Origin: Emydura subglobosa
Lineage: Eukaryota; Chordata; Testudines; Chelidae
Direction: 5' to 3'
Length of the DNA: 64,000 bases
Assembly (NCBI GenBank): GCA_007922225.1
Contig: ML680055.1
Span: forward strand, 523,496 to 587,495
The translations under genes were made by a program, and so were the position numbers. Positions 1 through 9,505 of this stretch are shown here, in pieces. The notes beneath the pieces were generated by a model that ran no database searches, was not told the DNA's origin, and saw nothing but the letters and a program-made list of their open reading frames with translations. Position 1 is the stretch's first letter. The number at the start of each line of letters is the position of its first letter.

Positions 1-163
1 GGGGGGAAGATTTATTGGTGTGAAGGACGGGGGGTCCTAATGGATGTCTGCTTGAAAAGATCCCAATAAACCTGTCGTGTTGCCTGCTGCTGGACTCTGG
101 ACATCTGCTTCTGTCAGCGAACTAAGAACTGAAAGGACAGGGGAGGTCCTAACGCTAACGCTC
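1..163 (+). mobile_element. Possible 3' end of an LTR
   Basis: An AATAAA polyadenylation signal at about 65-70 is followed by a roughly 95-base G/C-mixed stretch ending near CTAACGCTCA, like the R-U5 part of a retroviral or Gypsy LTR. The element would start left of the window, so its other end and target duplication cannot be seen. No coding sequence is attached. Any AATAAA-bearing repeat could look like this. Confidence 0.3.
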
Positions 164-690
164 ATATTTTTCCATTTAAATAATTATTTCCCATGTGGTA
201 CCATATCAAACGCCTGACTGAAGTCTGGATGACTACATGTACAGCATTTCCCTTGCCTAGAGAATCAGTTATTTTATCACAGAAAAATATGAGTTAGTCT
301 GGCATGATCTGCTTTTGGTAAATCCATGTTACACTTTATCCCATTTTCCATTTACCTCAATGTCTTTAATTATTCTCTCCTTCAGAATTTCTTCTAAAGC
401 CTTGCATATTATTGAGGTCAGGTTCTGTAGTAGCCTGGATCACTTTTTTCTCCCGTTCTTAAATATAGGTACAGCATCTGCTATTCTCTAGTCATACAGT
501 ACCTCCACCCCCACCCCACCCCAATGTGACAGATTTCTTCAAATTCCTTGCTAGCAGATTTGAAGTCTCCTGTGCCAGTTCTTTCAGTTCTCTGTGATGG
601 TTGTCCAGTTCTCCTGCATTAGGTGCTAGAAGTTTTGCTTCCACCTCAGATGTGGTGATTTTCACTTTCATACACTCATTTCCATTCGCC
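164..690 (-). pseudogene. Old CR1 LINE reverse-transcriptase fragment
   Basis: Read on the minus strand, the segment carries broken CR1 RT motifs in the right order: RELKELAQE (about 565-600, the usual RVLRELAE block), IFK.GRK (about 445-480, usual IFKKGRK..GNYRP), then the FxQAFDMVPHG block near 180-215 (usual [13 protein letters not shown]). Stops and frameshifts interrupt every frame. Both ends of the element are missing. It belongs to the older CR1/L3-like layer rather than the octamer-tailed young CR1s. The 69-residue frame at 492-701 is the only open part. Confidence 0.6.
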
Positions 691-829
691 TTTGCTCCCA
701 TGTTTTACCTCACCATGCCTATGGAAAACAGAGCAGCAGGATCACATATTGATTTTGACTGTTTCTGACTGTGCTTGTCTGTAACAAGTCCTGGTTCTTC
801 AGCTCAAGATTTGTTCTTCTCACTGACTC

Positions 830-1035
830 CCATGTTCAGTTCTCCCAGAGGGCCCAAAGAGGGACAGGGTTACATTTGGCTGTGCAATAGACCACAATCT
901 ACCTCCCAGAGCTAGGAATAGAAACCAGGTGTCCTGATGCCCAGCGTCTCACTGTTGTCTCACAAATACCGGGGTAACCTACTGACCAGGGGCGTGCTGT
1001 TTCCCCAGTATGGGCTGGTCCCAGTGTTGCTAATC
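830..1035 (+). repeat. tRNA-like SINE relic, copy A
   Basis: This stretch aligns by eye with 61,130-61,315 plus 61,609-61,650 near the other end of the window. Shared blocks in the same order are a GTTACATTTGG block (about 872), ACCACAATCT..CTCCCAG (about 890), CACTGTTGTCTCACAAA (about 950) and TATGGGCTGGTCCC (about 1010). The other copy keeps a tRNA-like A box at its start; this copy has lost it. The part at 908-950 also resembles the MIR core in minus orientation. No ORF. Confidence 0.5.
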
Positions 1036-1511
1036 TCAAAACTCCGGTTTTCGCCAGTCACATGTGAAAAGTAGCCCACAACTGGCCAAATCCTCACCAT
1101 TTCAGAAGAAATCACCAGAGTTGGCAACATGGTGCCGCAGCCGCCACTCATGTGGATGTGGGCTGCTTCTGGGTTTATACCACTCCCGGCCCCCCACTGG
1201 CTGCCTCACCACCCAGTTGGATAAACCCTGCAGCCAACAGGAAGCCCTGCATAGCTGCAGCCAGCAGATTCTGTTCTCAACAGCGCACACACCATCTGGC
1301 TTCTGCTACCTGGGGGAGGAGGATTTGGTCCAGCTATGCATGAACCTCGACAGCTGCTCATTCAAAAAGCCACCAGGTGGCAGCAAAGAGACAGGGACTG
1401 AGGAGTCTCAAGACTCCTTAAAGTCTCCTACATTTCACCAAAAGAAAGGAATTTGTAGCCCCAAAAGTCGTCTATTGCCAATTCAAGATCTTTGTTCCCT
1501 AAGCCTTTAAA
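1036..1511. other. No recognisable gene or repeat
   Basis: A 148-residue frame lies here (1064-1510, plus), rich in Ser, Cys and Pro. It shows no domain, signal peptide or membrane segment that I recognise, and it sits between repeats. I treat it as a chance open frame. Confidence 0.4.
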
Positions 1512-1884
1512 AATCAATGATTTAGATAGCGGCACAGAGTGCACTTAGAAAATGTGCAGACAATACCAAGCTGGGAGGGGCTGCGAGTGCTTTGGAGGAT
1601 AGGATTAAAATTCAAAATGATCTGGACAAACCGGAGAAATGGTCTGAAGTAAATCGGATGAAATTCAATCAGGACAAATGTGAAGCACTCCACTTGGGAA
1701 GGAACAATCGGTTGCACACATACCAACTGGGTAATGCCGGCCTAGGAAGGAGTGCCGTGGAAAGGGATCTGTGCTGGGGGTCAGAGCTCATCACAAGCTA
1801 AATATGAGTCAACAGTGTAAAAAAAGCAAACCTCATTCTGGGATGTATCAGCAGGAGTGTTGTAAGCAAGACACGAGAAGCAAT
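1512..1884 (+). pseudogene. Old CR1, 5' part of a split copy (RT C-terminal region)
   Basis: The segment opens at the CR1 'INDLDSGTE' block and runs through a decayed FADDTKLGG block (about 1555-1575), then LDKPEKW..VNRMKFNQDKCEALHLG. It stops at AGCAAT (about 1884), where a young CR1 begins. The old copy resumes at 2259 without loss. Stops interrupt the frame after about residue 69 of the readable part. It is 5' truncated upstream of the catalytic block. Confidence 0.75.
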
Positions 1885-2258
1885 TTAGTCTGCAAAAGAG
1901 AAGAATGAGGGGGGATTTGATGGCGGCCTTTAACTACCTGAAAGGGGGTTCCAGGGAGGATGGGGATAGGCTGTTCTCGGTGGTGGCAGATGGCAGAACA
2001 AGGAGCAACGGTCTCAAGTTGCAGGGCGGGAGGTCTAGGTTGGACATTAGGAAAACGTTTTTCACTAGGAGGGTGGTGAAGCACTGGAATGGGTTACCTA
2101 GAGATGTGGTGGAATCTCCATCTTTAGAGGTTTTTAAGCTGAGGCTTGACAAAGCCTGGCTGGGATGATATAGCTGAGGTTAGTCCTGCTTTGAGCAGGG
2201 GGTTGGACTAGATGACCTCCTGAGGTCCCTTCCAACTCTATGATTCTATGATTCTATG
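1885..2258 (+). mobile_element. Young CR1 LINE, 3' end only (nested)
   Basis: This is a 5'-truncated copy of about 374 bases. It encodes the last part of CR1 ORF2 ([20 protein letters not shown], then [15 protein letters not shown]), followed by the 3'UTR hairpin and terminal ATTCTATG octamers (about 2240-2258). It is inserted inside the older CR1 at 1512-2672. The last ORF2 codons are frameshifted (KAWLG in place of the usual KALAGM). Confidence 0.9.
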
Positions 2259-2672
2259 CTTTACTCTGTGCTGATCAGGCCTCACCTGGAGTGTTGTGTC
2301 CAGTTCTGGGAACCATATTTCAGGAAGGATGTAGACAAATTGGAGAAAGTCCAGAGAAGAGCAACAAGAATGATGAAAGGTTTAGAAAACATGACCTACG
2401 AAGAAAGACTGAAAAAACTGGGTTTGTTTAGCCTGGAGAAGAGAAGACTGAGGGGGGACATGAGAACAGTTTTTAAGAACATAAAAGGTTGTTACAAGGA
2501 GAGAGAAAAATTGTTCTCTTAATCTCTGAGGAAAGGACAAGAGGAAAGGGGCTTAAATTGCATCAAGGGCAGTTTTGGTTGCACATTAGAAAAAATGTCC
2601 TAACTGCCATAGTAGCTTAGCACTGGAATACATGCCTAGGGAGGTTGTGGAATCTCCATCACTGGAGCCTGT
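2259..2672 (+). pseudogene. Old CR1, 3' part resumes
   Basis: Directly after the young CR1 the older frame continues: [19 protein letters not shown] (2256-2315), [21 protein letters not shown] and [13 protein letters not shown]. The 88-residue frame ends in a stop at about 2522, after which a decayed tail runs to about 2672. The true 3' terminus is missing. With 1512-1884 this forms one copy split by a single insertion. Confidence 0.8.
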
Positions 2673-2679
2673 TAGGCAA

Positions 2680-3000
2680 GCCTGTTAGGCAAGGCAAAGA
2701 GCTTCCTAAGGAGGCTGTAGCCTGCTATCATTTTATCTGCAAACCCCTCGTGATAGCTCGACAAGGGGACGGGGCTAACTCAGTGGGAACAGGGGGTTAA
2801 AAAGCCAGCTCCTAAGTGACCAGAGGAGCTGGTGAACAGGGGAGTTTTGAGAGGGAGCACGAGAGCCAGATAACCTAAGAAATATTCTTTAAACGTAGGC
2901 CAAAAGCACCCCTCCCCAAACACCCCAGACACAGACACAAAGAATAAACAAACCAACCCTGCGAGAGTACAGACAATGCGGGTAAAGGTTCAGCAGCAGA
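2680..3000 (+). promoter_or_regulatory. CR1 5'UTR with internal promoter region
   Basis: The stretch sits upstream of the CR1 ORF1 remnant at 3000-3620 and looks like a CR1 5'UTR: GC-rich, with an A-rich GTTAAAAAGCC block near 2797-2807, GAGCTGGTGAACAGGGGAG, and an A/C-rich block (2890-2960) before ORF1. In CR1 elements this region holds the internal Pol II promoter. A 15-base direct repeat (GCCTGTTAGGCAAG-like, about 2667-2692) marks the join with the CR1 to the left. Assignment is by position; no promoter motif is decisive. Confidence 0.45.
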
Positions 3001-3620
3001 GCGGGGGCTGTCCAGTTTATTGCACTGAATGTAGCATGTACGGTTACCTGCCTCATGTCCCTCAGAGACTGAGTACAGGCTCTTGAGGCCAGAGTGGCTG
3101 AACTGGCGGCGTTAAGGGAGGCAGACTTTCTGGGTCACAGCAGAGCGGTCCCAGCCGCACCCTGACAGCCTCTGTGCTGTTAAGGAGGATGAAAGTCTTG
3201 GAGAAGGAGAATATCAAGCTGGAGTGGAGGGAAATGATCCCATGACAGGGATCCTGGTTTCAGATGAAGTCAGGGTCTCCTCTCACACTGAGGACACCCC
3301 TCCAGAGCTGGAGACCCAGTTATTAGGAAAAGGCAGGTTACAGTGATGGGGGATTTGATTATAGGAAACATAGATAGCTGGGTTTGTGATGGCCAGGAGA
3401 ACTACGTGGTGAATTGCCTGCCAGGTGCTAAGGTTGGGGACCTCTTGAGACACCTGGACAGATGTATGTGCAGTGCTGGGGAGGAACTGGTGGTCATGGT
3501 ACATGTAGGTACCAGTGACATAGGGAACAGTGGGAGGGAGGGCCTGGAGGCCAAATTTAGGCTGCTAGGAAAGAGATTAAAGTCCAGGCTCCGTGGTAGT
3601 ATCCTCTGAAATGCTCCCAG
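3000..3620 (+). pseudogene. CR1 ORF1 remnant with zinc-finger and esterase-like domains
   Basis: Two recognisable parts remain. First, a Cys-rich motif near 3007-3055 (CPVYCTECSMYGYLP), as at the start of CR1 ORF1, followed by a charged stretch (VLEKENIKLE, about 3195-3225) that may be a coiled coil. Second, an 88-residue frame (3343-3609) matches the SGNH-type esterase domain of CR1 ORF1: VMGDLIIGN.. (usual VGDSLLRG), NCLPGAKVGDLL, and VMVHVGTSDIGN (usual HVGTND). The nucleophile Ser of GDS is Leu here, so the domain would be inactive. Stops separate the two parts. Confidence 0.7.
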
Positions 3621-4050
3621 TTTAATGTGCATGGCCAGTTAGACAGGCAGAACGGCAGAGTCTCAATGCATGGATAGATGATGGTGTTTGGAGGAAGGAT
3701 TCAAGTTTATTAGGAGCTGTGGGATCTTTGGAGGAAGGAGCCAATCAGGAAGGATGGACTCCACCTATATTAAAACAGAACAAGGCTGCTGGGATGTAAA
3801 ATTAAAAAGGTTGCAGACGAGTTTTTAAGCTAAAGGCTGAGGAAAAGCTGATAAGTGAGGAAGAGCACACAGTTCAGCCAGAGACATCCCTCAGGGGAGG
3901 ATTTATTAAAGGGGATACTCTATGTCCTAGTAAAGAGGAAAGGAAAGAAGTTGGTAAAGACAAGTACAGATTGGAACTGAAGAGAAACAGTCAAATGAAA
4001 AAGAGTCCCATTCAATTATCGTAAGTGAAGGCAGACAAATAAATATTGAC
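3621..4050 (+). pseudogene. Old CR1, ORF1 to ORF2 linker, decayed
   Basis: This is continuous with the CR1 remnants on both sides. GGAGCCAATCAGGAAGGATGGACTCC and the following A-rich sequence fit the end of ORF1 and the spacer before the endonuclease. No open frame of useful length remains. Confidence 0.5.
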
Positions 4051-4920
4051 AAATTTTATAAGTGTTTGTATACAAATGCAAGAAGTCTAAATATGAAGAT
4101 GGGTGAACTTGAGTGACTGGTATTAAATGAAGGTATTAAATATTAGAGGCATCACAGGAACTTGGTGGAATGATGATAATCAATGGGACATAGTAATACC
4201 AAATATGTAGGAATGACAGAGTAGGTCATTGCAGGTTGGAGAGTGATACTGTATGTGAAAGAAAGCATAGAGTCAAATATAATAAAAATCTGAATTGAAT
4301 AAAAGGGTATCATAGAATCTCTTTGGTTAGAAATTCCATGCTTTAATAATAAGAGTATGGTGGTATATATATATACTCTTTAATAATATATATAATTATA
4401 TATATAATATATATATACTCTTTAATAATAAGAGTATGGTGGTATATATATATATATATATATATATCACTGTACCTGACCAGGAGGGTAATGGTGATTG
4501 TGAAATGCTCAGGGAGATTAAAGAAGCTACAAAAACAGAAAAGTCAATAAAAATGGGTGATTTCAACTATCCCCATACTGAATGTGCTCATGTCACCTCA
4601 GAACAGGATGCAGAGATAAAATTTCTAGACACCATTAATGACTGCTTCTTGGAGCAGCTAGTCCTGAAACTCACAAGGGGAGAGGCAATTATTGATTTAG
4701 TCCGAAGTGGGGAACAGGATCTAGTCCAAGAAGTGAATATAGCTGAACCGCTCAGTAATAATGACCATAATGTCATTAAATTTACCATCTTTGTAGGGGA
4801 GAAGGAACAACACAAAAATAAGGATGCTAGTGCAATGGAAATTACTAGGAAGAGTCTCAAGAGTGAAATGCCTGCAAGCTGTGTGGAAATTTTTTCAAAA
4901 CACCATAAGAGAGGCTCAAA
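4050..4920 (+). pseudogene. Old CR1 ORF2: APE-type endonuclease remnant
   Basis: The APE endonuclease domain is identified by CLYTNARSLNMKMGELE (about 4062-4110, N-terminal block), KMGDFNYPHTEC (about 4550-4585, the GDFN active-site block) and NNDHNVIKF (about 4755-4785, the usual SDH block with Ser changed to Asn). The domain is broken in the middle by a TA microsatellite (4341-4468). Part of it lies in the 162-residue frame 4436-4924, whose Ile-Tyr repeats are simply translated TA repeat. It would have nicked target DNA for retrotransposition. Confidence 0.75.
4341..4468. repeat. TA microsatellite with a duplicated 79-base unit
   Basis: The block CTTTAATAATAAGAGTATGG begins at 4341 and again at 4420, each time followed by a TATATA run. 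The second run is longer (about 25 bases). The whole tract lies inside the endonuclease domain of the old CR1 and arose after it died. Confidence 0.9.
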
Positions 4921-5134
4921 CTAAAAGTGAACCCCAAATAAAAAAACAGTAAAAGGTCCAAAAAGTGCCACCACGGCTAAACAAGATGCAGGTAGAGATA
5001 AGACATCTTTTAAAAATTGGAAGTTTTGAAACAAACTGAGAAATTAAACAGTAATAATTCATTCAGACCAGATGGGATTCACCCAAGAGTTCTGAAGGAA
5101 TTCAAATATGAAATTGCAGAACTACTAGAACCAG
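4921..5134 (+). pseudogene. Old CR1 ORF2, start of the RT domain
   Basis: After a decayed linker the frame reads RPDGIHPRVLKEFKYEIAE (about 5056-5115), the usual GPDGIHPRVLKELA block at the start of the CR1 RT. It stops at about 5134, where a young CR1 is inserted, and resumes at 7515. Confidence 0.75.
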
Positions 5135-7514
5135 GAAGTTTTTGGAGAGTGTCGCAGACAATTTCCTGGTGTAAGTGCTGGAGCAACCAACTAGGGGCCG
5201 CGCTTTTCTTGACCTGCTGCTCACAAACAGGGAAGATTTGGTAGGGGAAGTAGAAGTGGGTGGCAACCTAGGCAGCAGTGACCATGAGATGGTCGAGTTC
5301 AGGATCCTGACGAAAGGAAGGAAGGAGAACAGCAGGATACGGACCATGGACTTCAGAAAAGCGGACTTTGACTCCCTCAGGGAACTGATGGGCAGGATTC
5401 CCTGGGAGGCTAATATGAGGGGGAAAGGAACCCAAGAGAGCTGGCTGTATTTTAAAGAGACCTTATTGAGGGCACAAGAGCAAACCATCCCGATGTGCAG
5501 AAAGAATAGCAAATATGGTAGGCGTCCAGCTTGGCTTAACAAAGATGTCCTTGGCGAACTAAAACGCAAAAAAGAAGCTTACAAGAAGTGGAAGATTGGT
5601 CAGATGACTAGGGAGGATTATATAAACACTGCTCGAACGTGCAGGAATGAAATCAGGAAGGCCAAAGCACAATTGGAGTTGCAGCTAGCAAGGGACGTAA
5701 AGGGGAACAAGAAGGGTTTCTACAGGCATGTTGCCAACAAGAGGAAGATTCGGGAAAGTGTGGGCCCCTTAGAGAATGGGGGAGGCAACCTAGCGACAGA
5801 GGATGTGGAGAAAGCTGAGGTACTCAATGCCTTATTTGCCTCTGTCTTCACAGACAAGATCAGCTCCCAGACTGCTGTACTGGGTGGCACAGAATGGGAA
5901 GGAGGCGAACATCCCGCAGTGCTGAAGAAACAGGTCCAAGACTATTTAGAAGGATTGGACATACACAAGTCCATGGGGCCGGATGCAATGCACCCGAGGG
6001 TGCTGAGGGAGTTGGCTGAGGTGATTTCAGAGCCATTGGCTATTATCTTTGAAAGTTCGTGGCAACAGAGGGAGGTCCCTGAGGACTGGAAAAAAGCAAA
6101 TATAGTGCCCATCTTCAAAAAAGGGAGGAAAGAGGATCCAGGGAACTACAGACCGGTCAGCCTCACCTCAATCCCTGGAAAAATCATGGAGCAGGTCCTT
6201 AAGGAATCCATTTTAAGGCACTTGGAAGAGAGGAAGGTGATCAGGAACAGTCAACACGGATTCACCAAGGGAAAGGCATGCCTGACCAACCTGATTGCTT
6301 TCTATGATGAGGTGACTGGCTCTGTGGATATAGGGAAGGCGGTGGATGTGATATACCTTGACTTTAGCAAAGCTTTTGATACGGTCTCTCACAGTATTCT
6401 TATCAGCAAGTTAAAGAAGTATGGGTTGGATGAATGGACTATAAAATGGATAGAGAACTGGCTAGAGCATAGGGCTCAACGAGTAGTGATCAATGGCTCC
6501 ATGTCTAGCTGGCAACCGGTCACAAGCGGAGTACCCCAGGGGTCGGTCCTGGCGCCAGTTTTGTTCAACATCTTCATTAATGATCTGGAGGATGGGGTAG
6601 ATTGCACCCTCAGCAAGTTTGCGGATGACACTAAGCTGGGGGGAGTGATAGATACCCTGGAAGGAGGGATAGGATACAGAGTGACCTAAACAAACTGGAG
6701 GATTGGACCAAAAGAAATCTAATGAGGTTCAACAAAGAAAAGTGCAGAGTCCTCCACTTAGGAAGGAAGAATCCCATGTACAGCTATAGACTGGGGACCG
6801 ACGAGCTAGGCAGCAGCTCTGCAGAAAAGGACCTGGGGGTAACAGTGGATAAAAAGCTGGATATGAGTCAGCAGTGTGCCCTGGTTGTCAAGAAGGCTAA
6901 TAGCATATTGGGCTGCATTGGTAGGAGCATTGCCAGCAGGTCGCGGGAAGTGATTATTCCCCTCTATTCAGCATTGGTGAGGCCGCATTTAGAATATTGT
7001 GTCCAGTTTTGGGCCCCCCACTACAAAAATGATGTAGACAAGTTGGAGAGAGTCCAGCGGAGGGCAACAAAAAATGATTAGGAGGCTGGAGCCCAGGACT
7101 TATGAGGAGAGGCTAAGGAAACTGGGCTTGTTTAGTCGGCAAAAGAGAAGAATTAGGGGGGATTTGATAGCAGCCTTTAACTACCTGAAAGGGGGTTCCA
7201 GGAAGGATGGCGCTAGGCTGTTCTTGGTGGTGGCAGATGACAGAACAAGGAGCAACGGTCTCAAGTTGCAGGTGGGGAAGTCTAGGTTGGACATTAGGAA
7301 AACGTTTTTCCCTAGGAGGGTGGTGAAGCACTGGAATGGGTTACCTAGAGAGGTGGTGGAATCTCCATCTTTAGAGGTTTTTAAGCTGAGGCTTGACAAA
7401 GCCCTGGCTGGGATGATTTAGCTGAGGTTAGTCCTGCTTTGAGCAGGGGGTTGGACTAGATGACCTCCTGAGGTCCCTTCCAACTCTATGATTCTATGGT
7501 TCTATGATTCTATG
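5135..7514 (+). mobile_element. Young CR1 LINE, about 2.4 kb, 5' truncated in EN
   Basis: This is the best-preserved element in the window. It begins in the C-terminal endonuclease region, contains the whole RT and C-terminal domain, and ends in a 3'UTR with the conserved GGACTAGATGACCTCCTGAG block (7455-7474) and repeated ATTCTATG octamers (7488-7514). It is inserted into the RT of the old CR1, which continues on both sides. No clear target duplication is visible, which is normal for CR1. Confidence 0.95.
5175..7421 (+). pseudogene. Young CR1 ORF2 (EN C-terminus, RT, C-terminal domain), two frameshifts
   Basis: The 504-residue frame 5175-6689 includes [10 protein letters not shown] (EN C-terminal SDH block), [40 protein letters not shown] (about 6352), [14 protein letters not shown] (about 6529) and the catalytic FADDTKL (about 6619). 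A one-base shift near 6665, in the LEGG.. block, moves the protein to frame 6722-7081 ([17 protein letters not shown]). An extra A in the run at about 7070-7075 moves it again to 7074-7421 ([17 protein letters not shown] to LDKALAGMI). The catalytic residues are intact. The first Met of the long frame is not the biological start; the true start is lost with the 5' end. Confidence 0.9.
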
Positions 7515-8394
7515 ATATGGAACCCATCACTTAAACCAGCCACTGTACCAGACAACTGGCAGATAGCTAATATAATGCCAATATTTAGAAAAGGCTCCAG
7601 AGGTGAGCCTGGCAATTATAGCCTGCTATGCCTAACTAATTTGATCTAAACTATAGTCAAGAATAAAATGAGCAGACACCTAGATGAACACAATTTGTTG
7701 CGGAAGAGTCAATCCAACTTCTGTAAAGGGAAATCATGCCTCACTGATCTATTAGAATTCTTTGAGGGTGTCACCAAACATGTGGACAAGGAGGATCCAG
7801 TGGCTATAGTGTACTTGGACGTTCAGAAAGCTTTTGGCAAGGTCCGTCAGCAAAGCTCTTAATCAAAGTAAGTGTCATGAGATAAGAGGGAAGATCTTCT
7901 CATGGATCAGTAACTGGTTAAAAGATAGGAAACAAAGAGTAGGAATAAATGATCAGTTTTCACATCGGAGGGAGGTAAATAGCAGGGGCTCTCAAGAATC
8001 TGTACTGTGACAAATGCTGCTCAATATATTCATACATGATCTGGAAAAAGGGGTAGACAGTGAGGTGGCAAGGTTTTCAGATGATACTAATAAGTCCAAA
8101 GAGGACTGCAGAGTTACAAAGGGATCTCACAAAACTGGGTGACTGGGCAACAAAATGGCAGTTTAAATTCAATGTTGATAAATGCAAAGTAATGCACACT
8201 GGAAAATATTGTCTCAAGTCTACAAACAAAGTGATGTGTCTACATTAGCTGTCACCACTCAAGAAAGAGATCTGGGAGTCACTGCACATAGTTCTCTGAA
8301 AACATCCGCCCCATATAAAAGCAGCACCATAAAAGCACATGGAATGTTAGGAACCATTAGGAAAGGGGTCGATAATAAAGCAGAAAAGATCAGT
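7515..8394 (+). pseudogene. Old CR1 ORF2 resumes (RT middle to C-terminal)
   Basis: The old frame continues with WNPSLKPATVPDNWQIANIM, GEPGNYSLLCLTNLI and MSRHLDEHNLLRKSQ. It then runs through VAIVYLDVQKAFGKVRQ (about 7803-7850, usual YLDFQKAFDKVPH, with the catalytic-loop Asp changed to Gly), a decayed FxDDT block (near 8072) and LTKLGDWATKWQFKFNVDKCKVMHTG. It stops at about 8394, where a foldback DNA element is inserted, and resumes at 9063. Confidence 0.85.
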
Positions 8395-9062
8395 AGGCCT
8401 GTCAATGAGGGGGGGGGCCAAGGGGCCCAGCAATTTTAAAAGGGCCTGGCCACAGGCGGCAGGTGAAGCTTCTCTTTGGGGAGGCTAGCTCCCCATCCTG
8501 CCTCTTCCGCCAGTGGCACCTGCTCCATCTCAGGCCCCTCCTCCTCCCCCGCTTGCCACCACATCCTCCCCTCCTCATTGCTCAGCGCCCCCACACACAC
8601 ACACACCCACCTTCCCCACTTGGCATCCCTGCGGCCGCGTCTCTCCTCCCTGCTCAACCGCCCTCCATCACTCACCACGTGCATCCCTCCTTTCCTCTCC
8701 CACTTGCCCCTCCACTGCTGCCCGCCACATCCCTCCTCCTACCTCCCTGCTCGGCCCTCCTGCTGTCACTTGCCACCTGGAGGAAGGGGTGTGTGGAAGA
8801 GAGGAGTGGGACCGAGTGGGGGTGGGGGAGGGATGTGGAAGAGAGTGGGCCAAGCGGACGAGGGGTGGGTGCTGGGGCAGAGTGGGTGTGGACAGTGGGA
8901 GGGGTCATGGGCAGAAGAGGTGGGATGGGGAGCTAGCCTCCCAAGGGGAAGCTTCCGCCAACGCCCATGGTTGTAAACCTCAGCCCTCCTTTTCTGGGGA
9001 GAAGTGGGGGGGGCATTGACTGTTCTGCCCTGGGGCCTGGAATTGCTGTTGGCAGGCCTGAA
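8395..9062. mobile_element. GC-rich foldback DNA transposon (non-autonomous, hAT-like) in old CR1
   Basis: About 668 bases interrupt the old CR1. Termini are inverted (GGCCTGTCAA at 8397; TTGGCAGGCC ending at 9058). Just inside, longer inverted arms share GAAGCTT, GGAGGCTAGCTCCCCATCC and CTCTTC..CC (about 8463-8512 and 8906-8968). The flanks fit a weak 8-base target duplication (GATCAGTA / TCTCATAA, 5 of 8). The interior is C-rich then G-rich, itself palindromic, and contains a short CA run (8591-8608). It produces several overlapping proline- and histidine-rich open frames on both strands that I regard as non-coding. Confidence 0.65.
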
Positions 9063-9505
9063 TCTCATAATGTCACTATATAAACCCATGGTCCATCCAC
9101 ACCTGGAATACCGCATGCAGATCTGGTCACCCCATCTCAGAAAGATATATTAGAACTGGAAAAAGTAGAGAGAAGGGCAACAAAAAAGATTGGAACAGCT
9201 TCTATATGAGGAAAGATTAACAGCCTCGGACTGTTCAGCTTAGAAAAGAGCCAGCTAAGGAGGGATATGGGAGAGGTCAAGAAAATCACGAATGCTATGG
9301 AAAGAGTGACTAGGGAAATGCTATTCACCCCTTCACATAACACAGGAACCGGGGCTCACCCAATGATTTTAATAGGCAGCAGTTTTAAAACAAACATAAA
9401 TTGCCCTGGTCTGTTCATTCCCTCTGAAGCACCTGGCCCAGCCACTGTCCGAAGCTGGGACACTGGGCCATTGATCAGACACAATCTGGCTGTTCTTATG
9501 TGCAA
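9063..9505 (+). pseudogene. Old CR1, C-terminal end and 3'UTR
   Basis: Downstream of the foldback element the old CR1 gives HNVTI.KPMVHPHLEYRMQIW (about 9068-9125), LFSLEKSQLRRDM, and the tail block TCATTCCCTCTGAAGCACCTGG (about 9413). It ends near GGCTGTTCTTATGT (9490-9505). Compared with the related copy at 51,238-52,190, about 200 bases are missing at about 9399. With 2680-5134 and 7515-8394 this makes one element covering CR1 from the 5'UTR to the 3' end. Confidence 0.8.

Noticed and set aside
4436..4924. 162-residue frame beginning with Ile-Tyr repeats as a new membrane protein
   Set aside because: The start is a translated TA microsatellite and the rest is CR1 endonuclease.
8463..9116. 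Several overlapping proline/histidine-rich open frames up to 168 residues
   Set aside because: They lie in a C-rich palindromic DNA element, are open on both strands at once, and show no domain.
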